This document shows positions 23,778-32,763 of a DNA stretch of 64,000 nt, piece after piece. Position 1 is the stretch's first letter. Every line of letters starts with the position of its first letter. The notes under the pieces are model-generated. The model did not search any database, was not told where the DNA came from, and saw only the letters and a program-made list of their open reading frames with translations. The DNA comes from Alphaproteobacteria bacterium. GTDB taxonomy: Bacteria > Pseudomonadota > Alphaproteobacteria > CALKHQ01. The DNA lies in NCBI GenBank assembly GCA_041396705.1, contig JAWKYB010000015.1, forward strand, positions 71,570-135,569, read 5' to 3'. The position numbers and the translations under genes are program-made.

Positions 23778-25016
23778 TCAGCCATAGCCGAGCGCCTTCA
23801 GCAGGCGCACCATCACGCCGCCGTCGGCCATGGCGGCGGCGGGGTCGACCCCGCCATTCTCGCGGATCAGCCGCTCCGGGTCGCGGCGGATCGGGCCCAG
23901 CCTGCCTTCCAGATAGGCGCCGAGCCGGCGCGATTCCTCGACCACCGCCATGCTGGCGGGCCGGCGGACCGCGTCGTAGCGCTGCAACGCCGCCGTCACG
24001 TCCGGCTCGGCCGCCAGCGCGGCGGCCAGTTCCATCGCGTCGAAGCCGGCCTTGATCGCGCCCTGAGCCACGTGCGGCCGGGTGGTGAAGGCGGCGTCGC
24101 CCAGGATGGCGACGCGACCGAAGGCGATCTGCGGCGATTCCAGGTCGCCGATCGGCTGGAACAGCGGCATCGCGGTCGCGCGGATCGCATCGACGAAGGT
24201 CGCCGGCAGCAGCGCCTCGGCATCGCGGTACATGGTGGCGATGACATCGTCGCGCACAGCATGCGGCGGGATGCCGTCTGGGTAGTAGCGGCCGTGGGCG
24301 TCGGTGTGCATGTCGCGCAGGCCGCGCTGCGGGTCCACCGGCCGGTACCAGACGAAGTTGTAGCGGCGATGGCCGACGCGCACGTCGTCGTTCTCGCCGG
24401 GCACCGGATAGCCGAGGATGTGCTCGCCGTCCGGCATGGCGAAGGCGAACAGCGGGAACAGCGTCCGCAGCGTCTCCGGCTGCAGCGCCGCCTCTTCGGC
24501 CAGGCCGCGCCAGGCGATGTAGCCGGCATAGACCAGGTCGACCCCGGGCAGGTACTGCCGCCGCACCGACGAGCGCAACCCGTCGGCACCGACCAGCAGC
24601 TCCGCGGTCAGGCTGCTGCCGTCGTCGAGCCGCGCCGTCACCGTGTCGGCATCCTGCTCGACCGAGACCACGCCCACCCCGCGCCGCACCTGCGACTCGG
24701 GGAAAACGGCACTGAGCAGCGAGTAGAGCTTGCCCCAGGAGATGCCGAACTGCGGCATGTCGATCGCAGCCATGACGCTGCCGTCGCGGGCGAAGCAGGC
24801 GCGCCCCGGTATCGGAACCCCCAGCGTCGCATCGACGGCGCAGCCGGCGGCCAGCAGGGTCTGCACCATCGGCGCATGTACGCCGAGGCCGGCGCCGCGG
24901 CCCGCCAGGCGACCGGGCGTGCGCTCGACCACGGTCACGTCCCAGCCGGTCCGCATCAGGTTGCAGCCGGCGAACAGCCCGCCCAGCGAGCCGCCGACCA
25001 CGATTGCACGACGCAT
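23778..25016 (-). CDS. FAD-dependent aromatic/heterocycle hydroxylase
   Basis: 412-aa class A flavoprotein monooxygenase. The dinucleotide fold opens RRAIVVGGSLGGLFAG with GGSLGG in place of GxGxxG, as in 2,6-dihydroxypyridine hydroxylase relatives. The second FAD-binding motif is FGRVAILGDAAFTTRPHVAQGAIKAGFDA. RYNFVWYRPVDP in the middle also matches the dihydroxypyridine-hydroxylase-like group better than salicylate or phenol hydroxylases. Start ATG 25016 follows GGGGAGGACTGCCC. It diverges from the amidohydrolase gene with about 190 bases between them. The substrate is inferred to be a pyridine- or purine-like ring but is not proven. Confidence 0.86.
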   Translation of the reverse strand: MRRAIVVGGSLGGLFAGCNLMRTGWDVTVVERTPGRLAGRGAGLGVHAPMVQTLLAAGCAVDATLGVPIPGRACFARDGSVMAAIDMPQFGISWGKLYSLLSAVFPESQVRRGVGVVSVEQDADTVTARLDDGSSLTAELLVGADGLRSSVRRQYLPGVDLVYAGYIAWRGLAEEAALQPETLRTLFPLFAFAMPDGEHILGYPVPGENDDVRVGHRRYNFVWYRPVDPQRGLRDMHTDAHGRYYPDGIPPHAVRDDVIATMYRDAEALLPATFVDAIRATAMPLFQPIGDLESPQIAFGRVAILGDAAFTTRPHVAQGAIKAGFDAMELAAALAAEPDVTAALQRYDAVRRPASMAVVEESRRLGAYLEGRLGPIRRDPERLIRENGGVDPAAAMADGGVMVRLLKALGYG

Positions 25017-25209
25017 GGGCAGTCCTCCCCCCTGGCCCGGCGGCAGCGCCGCCGCGCCGACTATGGGCCGGCGCATGTCGCTGCGGCAACCCGTGCGGTA
25101 CGCGGCCGGCAGTGCGGCGATCCCGCGTGTATCCGCCGCCGCGCCGGTCTAAGCTCGCCGGCAACGCGATGGCCGCCAGCGGCGGGCCATCCGGCCAGGG
25201 GAGGACGAC

Positions 25210-26637
25210 ATGGCCAGAACGCTGATCCGCGGCGCCACCGTGCTGACGCTCGACCCCACGCTGGGCGACTTCCAGCGCGCGGACATCCTGATCGACGGCG
25301 ACCGCATCGCCGCGGTCGCGCCGACCATCGGCGCCGACGATGCCAAGGTGGTGGAGGCCGGCGGCATGATCGCCCTGCCCGGCTTCGTCGATTCCCATCG
25401 CCACACCTGGCAGGCGCTGCTGCGCGGCACCGCTGCCGACTGGACGCTGGCGCAATATTTCGCCGGCGTGCGCGGCGTGATGGGCCGGCTCTACTCGCCC
25501 GAGGACATGTACGTCGCCAACCACCTCGGCGCGCTGGAGGCGCTCGATAGCGGCATCACCACGCTGTACGACTGGTCGCACAACAATAACACGCCGGCGC
25601 ACGCCGACGGCGCGGTGCAGGGGCTGAAAGACAGCGGCATACGCGGCGTCTACGGCTACGGCAACTCGAACGACGAGTGGATCCCGAACGGCAACCTGCC
25701 GACCAACCTGGCGGACGTGACCCGGGTGCGCCGCACCCACTTCCCCGGCGACGACGGCCTCGTCACCATGGCGTTCGCCTCGCGCGGCCCGCAGTTCTCC
25801 AGCATCGACATCACCGAGGAGGAGTTCAACCACGTCCGCGACCTCGGCCTGCGCATCACCATGCATGTCGGCGACGGCCTGTGGGGCACGTCGCGACCGC
25901 TGCTGCAGATGGATGCGCGCGGCCTGCTGGGCGACGACATCACCTTCGTCCATTGCAACATGCTGGCGGACGAGGAAATCCGGCTGATCGCCGACACCGG
26001 CGCCACCGCGTCGATCTCGCCGGAGGTCGAGCTGCAGATGGGCCATGGCTGGCTGGCGACGATGCGGCTGCTGGAGGTCGGGGTCAGGCCGTCGATCTCG
26101 ATCGACATCGTCACCTCGATCGCCGGCGACATGTTCGGTGCCATGCGCATGCTGCTGGCCGGCACACGCGCCGTAGTCAACGGCCGCGCGCTGGACGAGA
26201 AGCGGATCGTCGACCCGCTGCCGCTGATGTCGACCGACGTGCTGCAGTTCGCCACGGTCGAGGGCGCGCGCGCCTGCGGGCTGGCCGACAAGGTCGGCAG
26301 CCTGACCCCGGGCAAGCGGGCCGACCTGATCCTGGTCGACACCAATGCGATCAACATGTTCCCGATGAACAACCCCTATGGCGCGATCGTCGAATCCGCC
26401 AACAGCGGCAACGTCGACAGCGTGTGGGTCGACGGCGTCGCCAGGAAGCGCAACAGGCGGCTGCTCGGCGTCGACCTGGCGTCGCTGCGCACGATGGTCG
26501 CCGCCCACCGCGAGGCGCTGTTCGCCCGTGCCGGCGTGCCGGCCGACGGCACCTGGCTGCCCAAGCCGTTCAGCGAAGGCGCCGACGTCGCCGACACGGC
26601 GAGCCGCGGCCAGGGCGAGTTCGGACGCTCGGCCTGA
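25210..26637 (+). CDS. Amidohydrolase-superfamily deaminase/chlorohydrolase-like enzyme
   Basis: 475-aa TIM-barrel metallohydrolase of the cytosine deaminase / AtzA-TrzN branch. The first metal site is GFVDSHRHTWQALLRG with HRH at 63-65, the second is ITMHVGDGLWG, the third VHCNML, and the final Asp is in SIDIVTSIAGD. The beta-sandwich ends with SLTPGKRADLILVDT. The usual HxxE after the third His reads HVGDG here, so the catalytic Glu is absent or replaced by Asp. GGGAGGACGAC precedes the ATG at 25210. Together with the divergent hydroxylase and amidase it suggests degradation of an N-heterocycle. Confidence 0.87.
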   Translation: MARTLIRGATVLTLDPTLGDFQRADILIDGDRIAAVAPTIGADDAKVVEAGGMIALPGFVDSHRHTWQALLRGTAADWTLAQYFAGVRGVMGRLYSPEDMYVANHLGALEALDSGITTLYDWSHNNNTPAHADGAVQGLKDSGIRGVYGYGNSNDEWIPNGNLPTNLADVTRVRRTHFPGDDGLVTMAFASRGPQFSSIDITEEEFNHVRDLGLRITMHVGDGLWGTSRPLLQMDARGLLGDDITFVHCNMLADEEIRLIADTGATASISPEVELQMGHGWLATMRLLEVGVRPSISIDIVTSIAGDMFGAMRMLLAGTRAVVNGRALDEKRIVDPLPLMSTDVLQFATVEGARACGLADKVGSLTPGKRADLILVDTNAINMFPMNNPYGAIVESANSGNVDSVWVDGVARKRNRRLLGVDLASLRTMVAAHREALFARAGVPADGTWLPKPFSEGADVADTASRGQGEFGRSA

Positions 26638-26644
26638 TCGGCCG

Positions 26645-27001
26645 CTATTCGGCGCCGGGCAGTGCCGGCAGGTCGCCGAGATTCTCGATCTTGCAGGCCG
26701 GCGGAATGCGGCAGAACTGGCGATGCTCGTACCAGCCGCGGACGTTGACGGCGAAAGTCTGGAATACCGCCTCGCACACGCCCGGGCCCGCCTGTTCCAG
26801 CGGCGACACGCTCATCTGGCGGTACTGGCGGATCGTCGCGGCGCGCCACGACTGGCCGCAGCCGCCTTCCGCCCCGCGCAGCATCTCGTCGGCGATCTGG
26901 GCGGAGCACATGCGCAGCAGGTCGCAGCCCGGCGACGCAAGCGTCGGCGCCTGCAGCGCAAACAGGCCGGCGGCGGCCAGGCCGATGTGGCGAAGTCTCA
27001 T
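26645..27001 (-). CDS. Small secreted Cys-rich protein, unknown function
   Basis: 118 aa, not recognised. The signal peptide (RHIGLAAAGLFALQAPTLA) is followed by a mature domain of about 95 residues with six cysteines, which suggests three disulfides, and aromatic residues near the C-terminus (VNVRGWYEHRQFC). It starts at ATG 27001 and converges on the amidohydrolase gene, stop to stop, seven bases apart. Nothing in the surroundings suggests a role. Confidence 0.65.
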   Translation of the reverse strand: MRLRHIGLAAAGLFALQAPTLASPGCDLLRMCSAQIADEMLRGAEGGCGQSWRAATIRQYRQMSVSPLEQAGPGVCEAVFQTFAVNVRGWYEHRQFCRIPPACKIENLGDLPALPGAE

Positions 27002-27161
27002 GGCGCCTCTCCGTTGCTGCGGACGAGAGCCAGCTTAGGCACTGCGCCGGCGGCGCCGTTTGATCCCGATCATGTCATACGGCCGCCGTTGCCCCCCGCC
27101 GGGCGCCGGGCGTAGCATCCGGCGAGTGGGGACGACACGGTGCGAACGGGAGGGCGGAGCC

Positions 27162-29135
27162 ATGCATGCGGGGACCGGAACGAATCTGAAGCTTGCCCTG
27201 GCGAGCGCGAGCGCCCTGGTCGCCGCCATGCTGGCTGTGCCGTCCGCGCGCGCGGACGAGCGGGTCCAGCTGCGCATCCTGGAGACCACCGACATCCACG
27301 TGCACGTGGTCGACTACGACTACTACCGCGACGCACAGTCGAATGCGGTCGGCCTGGCCCGCACGGCGTCGCTGATCGCCGCGGCCCGGGCCGAAGCGGC
27401 CAACTCGGTGCTGATCGACAACGGCGACCTGATCCAGGGCAATCCGCTCGGCGACTACATGGCCAACGAGCGCGGCCTCGCCCCGGGTGACGTCCATCCG
27501 GTCTACAAGGCAATGAACCTGCTCGGCTACGACGTCGGCAACCTGGGCAACCACGAGTTCAACTACGGCCTCGACTACCTGGCCGAGGCGGTCAACGACG
27601 CCGCCTTCCCGTATGTCTGCGCCAACGTGTTCCACGCCGACGGCGACGACGACCCGTCGAACGACACGCCCTACTACACGCCATACGTGATCCTGGAGCG
27701 CACGCTGACCGGGGTCGACGGCGGCACGCACCCGATCCGCATCGGCGTGATCGGTTTCCTGCCGCCGCAGATCATGCAGTGGGACAAGGCACATCTGGAG
27801 GGCACGGTCGTCACCCACGACATCGTCGACACCGCCCGCCGGTACGTCCCGGAGATGAAGGCGGCCGGCGCCGACATCGTCGTCGCGGTACCGCACTCCG
27901 GCCTGACGACGATGGGCCCGAACGGGCGGGACGAGAACGCGACCTTCTGGCTGGCGCAGGTCGACGGCATCAACGCGATCCTGTTCGGCCATGCCCACCA
28001 GGTGTTCCCCAGCGCGACCTATGACGGCCTGGACGGCGTCGACACCGTCGCCGGCACCATCAACGGGGTGGCGGCGACCATGCCTGGCTTCTGGGGCAGC
28101 CACCTCGGCCTCGTCGACCTCGACCTGTCCGTCGACGACGCCGGCGCGTGGACCGTGCTGGACGGTACCGGCGCGGTGCGCGGCATCTACGAGCGGGTCG
28201 ACCGCGACATCGTCCCGCTGGTCGAGGCCGATCCGAAGATCGTCGACGCGGTGCGCGAGGAGCACGAGGCGACCATCGCCTATATGCGCGAGGGCGTCGG
28301 CCAGACCTCGGCGCCGATCAACAGCTATTTCGCGCTGGTGCAGGACGACCCCTCGATCCAGATCGTGACCAACGCGCAGAAATGGTACGTCGAGACCCTG
28401 ATCGCCGGCACCGAATATGACGGGCTGCCGGTGCTTTCGGCCGGCGCGCCGTTCAAGGCCGGCGGACGCGGCGGGCCGGACTACTTCACCAACATCCCGG
28501 CCGGCGAGATCGCGTTGATGAACGTCGCCGATCTCTACATCTACCCGAACACCCTGCGCGCGGTGCTGCTGGACGGCGCCCAGGTGCGTGAATGGCTGGA
28601 GATGTCGGCCGGCGCGTTCAACCGCATCGACCCGGCGGCGACAGGCGAGCAGCCGCTGCTCAACCCGGACTTCCCGTCCTACAATTTCGACGTGATCGAC
28701 GGCGTGTCGTACCGGATCGACCTGGCCCAGCCGGCGCGCTACGCGACCGACGGCTCGCTGGCCGAGCCGGACGCCCACCGCATCGTCGACCTGACCTTCG
28801 ACGGCCGGCCGATCGACGAGACGGCGCAGTTCATCGTCGCCACCAACAACTACCGCGCCGGCGGCGGCGGCAACTTCCCCGGTCTCGACGGCTCCAACAT
28901 CATCATCGAGGCGCCGGACGAGAACCGCACCGTGCTGGCCAACTACATCTTCCAGCTCGGCACCATCGACCCGTCGGCCGACGGCAACTGGGGCTTCAAG
29001 CCGATTCCCGGAGACCTCGACGTCACCTTCGTCTCGGCGCCGGCGGCGGAGGCGGCGCTGACGCCCGCGATGGGCATCGTCCTGCAGGGCGACGGCGGCG
29101 ACGGCTTCGCCAAGTACGAGATCGCGCTGGACTGA
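27162..29135 (+). CDS. cpdB: Periplasmic 2',3'-cyclic-nucleotide 2'-phosphodiesterase / 3'-nucleotidase
   Basis: 657-aa two-domain secreted phosphoesterase, same size as CpdB (about 650). Signal peptide ends SARA-DER. Metallophosphatase domain: TTDIHVHVVDYDYY (Asp and His ligands), LIDNGDLIQGNPLGDYM, GNLGNHEFNYGLDYL and LFGHAHQVFPS. C-terminal 5'-nucleotidase domain ends with ATNNYRAGGGGNFPGL, the base-stacking and hinge loop of the family. It salvages cyclic and 3' nucleotides for phosphate, purine or pyrimidine supply. The ATG at 27162 has cgggagggcggag upstream. A longer frame to 27060 lacks a signal sequence start and is rejected. Confidence 0.93.
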   Translation: MHAGTGTNLKLALASASALVAAMLAVPSARADERVQLRILETTDIHVHVVDYDYYRDAQSNAVGLARTASLIAAARAEAANSVLIDNGDLIQGNPLGDYMANERGLAPGDVHPVYKAMNLLGYDVGNLGNHEFNYGLDYLAEAVNDAAFPYVCANVFHADGDDDPSNDTPYYTPYVILERTLTGVDGGTHPIRIGVIGFLPPQIMQWDKAHLEGTVVTHDIVDTARRYVPEMKAAGADIVVAVPHSGLTTMGPNGRDENATFWLAQVDGINAILFGHAHQVFPSATYDGLDGVDTVAGTINGVAATMPGFWGSHLGLVDLDLSVDDAGAWTVLDGTGAVRGIYERVDRDIVPLVEADPKIVDAVREEHEATIAYMREGVGQTSAPINSYFALVQDDPSIQIVTNAQKWYVETLIAGTEYDGLPVLSAGAPFKAGGRGGPDYFTNIPAGEIALMNVADLYIYPNTLRAVLLDGAQVREWLEMSAGAFNRIDPAATGEQPLLNPDFPSYNFDVIDGVSYRIDLAQPARYATDGSLAEPDAHRIVDLTFDGRPIDETAQFIVATNNYRAGGGGNFPGLDGSNIIIEAPDENRTVLANYIFQLGTIDPSADGNWGFKPIPGDLDVTFVSAPAAEAALTPAMGIVLQGDGGDGFAKYEIALD

Positions 29136-29145
29136 ACGCGATGTC

Positions 29146-29242
29146 GCAGCCCGGAAGACGCGTAGCGCGCTCCGGGAACGAACACGGCCGCGACCGCGGA
29201 CCCCGCTCGCGGATTGCGCTCCGCCCCATCCGGGCTACCGGA
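29146..29242. repeat. REP-like hairpin repeat, copy 1
   Basis: About 97 bases beginning gcagcccgga and ending tccgggctaccgga, so its ends are inverted repeats able to pair over most of their length. It is homologous to the copy that follows after 11 bases. Elements with agcccgga...tccgggct ends are scattered in many alphaproteobacterial genomes. It lies directly after cpdB and may stabilise or end its message. Confidence 0.75.
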
Positions 29243-29253
29243 CCCGAGGTGGC

Positions 29254-29349
29254 GTAGCCCGGAAGGAGCGCCGCGTATTCCGGGAACGGACATGGCCCCG
29301 ACCGCGGACCCGACCCCGGGCGGCGCTCCGCTCCATCCGGGCTACCGGA
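29254..29349. repeat. REP-like hairpin repeat, copy 2
   Basis: Second copy, 96 bases, gtagcccgga...tccgggctaccgga, in the same orientation as copy 1. The two share ccgggaacg, the central gaccgcggacc and ggctccg-type segments. It ends 16 bases before the stop of the convergent SDR gene. Confidence 0.75.
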
Positions 29350-29365
29350 TAACGGAGCGGGATAG

Positions 29366-30136
29366 TCAGAGCGCGGTGTAGCCGCCGTCGAGCATGATCG
29401 CGTCGCCGTTGATCATGTCGGAGGCGGACGAGGCGAGGAACAGCACCAGGTCGGCCACCTCGACCGGCCGGCCGAACCGCCCGGCGGGAATCTTCGCCTT
29501 CATCGGGTCGCCGCGGGCCGGGTCGCCCCACACCTTCTCGCCCATCGGCGTCAGGATCACGGTCGGGCAGATCGCGGTGCACTGGATGTTGTACTGCGCC
29601 CATTCGCAGGTCATGCACTTGGTCAGCGCGTTGAGGCCGTTCTTCGAGGCCGCATAGGCGGCGTGGTCGGGAATGGCCACCACGCCGGTCTGCGACGACA
29701 CGTTGATGATCTTGCCGCGGCGCTGGGCGATCATCTGCGGCGCCAGCGCCTGGGCCAGCAGGAACGGCGCCCTGAGGTTGACCGCCTGGATCCGGTCCCA
29801 TTCGTCGACCGACGTGTCGAGGATCGGCGTGGTCTGGGCGATGCCGGCATTGTTGACCAGGATGTCGATCGTACCGAAGCGGGCCAGCGCCTGCGCGGCC
29901 GCCGTGCGCGGCCCTTCGACGGTCGCCATCTCCGCCTCCACCGTCAGGCACTGCCGGCCGGCCGCCTCGACCGCTGCCCTGGCCTCGGCCAGGCCGGTGC
30001 GGTCGCGCGCCACCGCGACGATGTCGGCACCGGCATCGGCCAGCACCCGGCAGATCTCGAGTCCGATACCCTTCGAGGCGCCGGTAACCAGCGCGGTGCG
30101 GCCGGCGAGCGAAAAACGTTCGACAAATTGCGGCAT
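29366..30136 (-). CDS. SDR-family oxidoreductase
   Basis: 256-aa classical short-chain dehydrogenase. TGASKGIG near residue 19 (NAD(P) binding), ILVNNAGIAQT, INVSSQTGV (catalytic Ser), YAASKNGL (catalytic Tyr and Lys) and GDAIMLDGGYTAL at the end. An Asp/Arg pattern at VARDRTG after beta-2 is compatible with NADP or NAD. Likely acts on a sugar acid, alcohol or ketone, and cannot be specified further. ATG 30136 is preceded by AAGGAGCCACAAGGA on the minus strand. It diverges from the HWE kinase. Confidence 0.9.
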   Translation of the reverse strand: MPQFVERFSLAGRTALVTGASKGIGLEICRVLADAGADIVAVARDRTGLAEARAAVEAAGRQCLTVEAEMATVEGPRTAAAQALARFGTIDILVNNAGIAQTTPILDTSVDEWDRIQAVNLRAPFLLAQALAPQMIAQRRGKIINVSSQTGVVAIPDHAAYAASKNGLNALTKCMTCEWAQYNIQCTAICPTVILTPMGEKVWGDPARGDPMKAKIPAGRFGRPVEVADLVLFLASSASDMINGDAIMLDGGYTAL

Positions 30137-30319
30137 TCCTTGTGGCTCCTTCGTGGTCCGCGCAGGCCCGCCCCGCCGCGCGCCCTACCATGGCAACCCG
30201 TCCGCGCGGCGGCCGGTTCCGCCGATCATATGTTAGGGCATGTGCGGGCTTTTCCAGCACATAAGCTGGGACTAAGTTGGCTGCGTTTTCGAATGCCGTC
30301 GCCCGGCTGCCTTTAGCCA

Positions 30320-32038
30320 TTGGCCGAGAGAGGGCCCAATAAGACTGTGCATAGACACGACCCGGCTTCCGCGCGCCGTGCAGGCCTGCCCCTCTCGCTT
30401 CATCTGATCGGCTTCGCATTGGTTCTGGTGCTGCCGGTGCTGGCTTTCGGCGCCTATGTGCTCGCGCTGTATGCGGACCTGGAGCGCGAGCGATACAGCT
30501 CCTTCCTGACCGAAGCCGCCGACGGTCTGGCGGCGCGCATCGACCAGGAGATCAGCAACAGCATCACGACGCTGAAAGTGCTGGCCACGTCCGATCTGCT
30601 GGACCGTGGCGACTACGCCGATTTTCATGCGCGTGCCCAGGCGGCGCTGCGCGGCACGGAATCGTTCGTACTGCTGCTGGGGCTCGATTATCAGCAGCTG
30701 CTGAACACGCGGGTGCCGTATGGGACCGAACTGGGCCTCACCAGCGACCCCCACTCGGTGGACATCACGGTCCAGCGGCGAATGCCGTTTGTTTCCGACG
30801 TCTTCGTCGGACGGGTTTCCGGCGTACCGGTGTTCAATATCACCTACCCCGTCATCGTCGACGATGCGGTCCAGGCCGTCCTGGTTCTGACGCGCAATGC
30901 GGCCGATATCGATTCGTGGCTGGAGACGAGCCAGCTGGACCCCGCGATCACCGCTGCCATCGCGGACGGGTCGGGAAACGTGATCGTTCGGACGCCGGCG
31001 GCGGGTAGCCTGCTCGGCGGAAATGTTGCGGCCTTGCTCTTCGGTGCCGATCGTCCCCGCCCGACTGCGCGTTGGATGACCGACCCGGCCGGCGAGTCTC
31101 ACCTGGTAGTCACCGACAAGCCGCTCCTGGCCGACTGGACGGCAATCATCGACGCACCGGAGCCGGTATTGGAGTCGTTTTCCGACCGATCCTGGCTGCG
31201 ACTCGGCATCGGCGGAATTGCGCTGGTGATGCTGTCGCTGCTGCTTGCCCTCTTGTTCGGCCGGTTCCTGTCGCGCCCGATCCGCCGCATCGCCGCGGAC
31301 GCGCAGGCCTACGGCAAGGGCGAGCGGGTTCCGGCTCGCTTGACGCCGCTGCGCGAAGCCAACCAGGTCAGCGAGGCTTTGGCCGTTGCCGCGATCGAAC
31401 GTGCAAACCGGATCGCGCATGTGGAGCTGCTGATGCGCGAGCTGGCCCACCGCGCCAAGAACCAGCTCACCATCGTGCAGTCGCTGGCCCGGCTGATTGC
31501 CCGACGCTCGCCCGACGTGCAGGCGTTCCAGGCCGGCTTCATCCCCCGCCTGATCGGTCTCGGCCGCTCGATCGACGCTCTGATCCAGGAGGATTGGAAG
31601 GGTGCGCGGCTCAGCGAACTTGTCTCGGCGCAGCTCGGCAACTTCACCGGTGACGGGCCCCCGCGCCATCGCTTCGAAGGGACCGACCTGCTGGTACGTT
31701 CGTCCGCGGCCGAACGGCTCGGCATGGCGCTGCACGAGCTCGCCACAAACGCGTCGAAGTACGGCGCATGGTCGAATGCCACCGGGACGGTGACCATCAC
31801 CTGCTCCGTCGATGCCGAGAACTGCGTGACGCTGGCCTGGCGTGAGCGTGGCGGCCCGCCGGTCGTCGCGCCCGACGAGCAGGGATTCGGCCGCGTCCTG
31901 CTCGACGAGATGCTGCGGTCGACCTTCGATGCGGATGTCGCCTTCGACTACGATGCCGCGGGCTTCGGCTGGACACTCACCGCGCCGCTGGAAAAGCTGT
32001 GCGACGAACCGAAAGCAGGCGGCACCGAGCCGAGCTAG
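30320..32038 (+). CDS. HWE-family sensor histidine kinase with periplasmic domain
   Basis: 572 aa. TM1 (LIGFALVLVLPVLAFGAYVLALY, about 28-50), a large periplasmic sensor of dCache type (50-290), TM2 (GIGGIALVMLSLLLALLF), a HAMP-like stretch (RPIRRIAADAQAYGKGERV) and an HWE kinase core: LMRELAHRAKNQLTIVQS with the phosphorylated His at 377, the N-box LGMALHELATNASKYGAWS and the WRE motif (LAWRERGGP). HWE kinases feed atypical alphaproteobacterial pathways, including stress response. An in-frame TAG at 30314 forces the start to TTG 30320 or GTG 30347. Two receiver proteins follow downstream and are the likely partners. Confidence 0.9.
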   Translation: MAERGPNKTVHRHDPASARRAGLPLSLHLIGFALVLVLPVLAFGAYVLALYADLERERYSSFLTEAADGLAARIDQEISNSITTLKVLATSDLLDRGDYADFHARAQAALRGTESFVLLLGLDYQQLLNTRVPYGTELGLTSDPHSVDITVQRRMPFVSDVFVGRVSGVPVFNITYPVIVDDAVQAVLVLTRNAADIDSWLETSQLDPAITAAIADGSGNVIVRTPAAGSLLGGNVAALLFGADRPRPTARWMTDPAGESHLVVTDKPLLADWTAIIDAPEPVLESFSDRSWLRLGIGGIALVMLSLLLALLFGRFLSRPIRRIAADAQAYGKGERVPARLTPLREANQVSEALAVAAIERANRIAHVELLMRELAHRAKNQLTIVQSLARLIARRSPDVQAFQAGFIPRLIGLGRSIDALIQEDWKGARLSELVSAQLGNFTGDGPPRHRFEGTDLLVRSSAAERLGMALHELATNASKYGAWSNATGTVTITCSVDAENCVTLAWRERGGPPVVAPDEQGFGRVLLDEMLRSTFDADVAFDYDAAGFGWTLTAPLEKLCDEPKAGGTEPS

Positions 32039-32148
32039 GCGCCGCCGCGTGCGCGCCGGTCGCATTTTCTTTGCAGAACCTGTACATATGTCACCCAGGC
32101 GGGTGCGCGCGCCGGTAGCCCGGACCCGCCTGAGAAAGGGACAGGCAC

Positions 32149-32763
32149 GTGGCAGGCAAGCGCGTCGAGAAGATCCAGATCCACGTCAACGACGAAGAAC
32201 TCGCGGCCATCGACGAGTGGCGTTTCGAGCATCGGATGCCGAGCCGGTCCGCCGCCGTGCGCGCCATGCTGCATGTCGCCCTGAACCGCAAGGGGCCGAA
32301 GGTGATGCCGCTGGCGACCGTCGTGTCGTCGCGGGAAGCCGGCGTGGTCGAGGCCTCGCCGGCGCTTTCGGCAGCGCTGGGAACCGGTGCCCGGCCGAAG
32401 GCGTTGCTGGTGGAAGACGAGTATCTTATCGCGGTCGGCCTTGAGGCGATCGTCGAGGAACTGGGTTTCGACGTCCTCGGTCCAGTGGCGAACTCCGACG
32501 AGGCCAGGGGCATCGTCGAGGCGAACCGCCCGGACGTGGCGGTGCTCGACGTCGATCTGGGCGGCGCGACCTCGTTCGATCTGGCGTTGCTGCTGCAACG
32601 TCAGAGAATACCCTTCGTGTTCTGCTCCGGCATGACCACGGAGTTGCCGGAAGCGCTGAAGGGAGTGCCGGTGGTGGCCAAGCCGTTCGTCAAGGACGAA
32701 CTTGCCGCCCATCTGGCCGGGTTGACCCGTACACGAACCAGAGACGGAATGGAGTTGTGTTAG
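32149..32763 (+). CDS. Ribbon-helix-helix / receiver fusion protein
   Basis: 204 aa, an unusual two-part protein. Residues 5-45 (VEKIQIHVNDEELAAIDEWRF then MPSRSAAVRAMLHVAL) are a ribbon-helix-helix DNA-binding domain of CopG/Arc type. Residues 84-200 are a CheY-like receiver with LLVEDE acidic pocket, phospho-acceptor D134 (AVLDVDLGG) and the conserved Lys in VVAKPF. A short linker separates them. The order (DNA-binding domain first, receiver last) is the reverse of common regulators. It starts with GTG after aaagggacaggcac and follows the HWE kinase, its probable phospho-donor. Confidence 0.85.
   Translation: MAGKRVEKIQIHVNDEELAAIDEWRFEHRMPSRSAAVRAMLHVALNRKGPKVMPLATVVSSREAGVVEASPALSAALGTGARPKALLVEDEYLIAVGLEAIVEELGFDVLGPVANSDEARGIVEANRPDVAVLDVDLGGATSFDLALLLQRQRIPFVFCSGMTTELPEALKGVPVVAKPFVKDELAAHLAGLTRTRTRDGMELC

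Noticed and set aside
22735..26508. A 1257-codon minus-strand frame
   Set aside because: Only its final 312 codons are the formamidase-like protein; the rest is antisense to the amidohydrolase or out of frame with the FAD hydroxylase.
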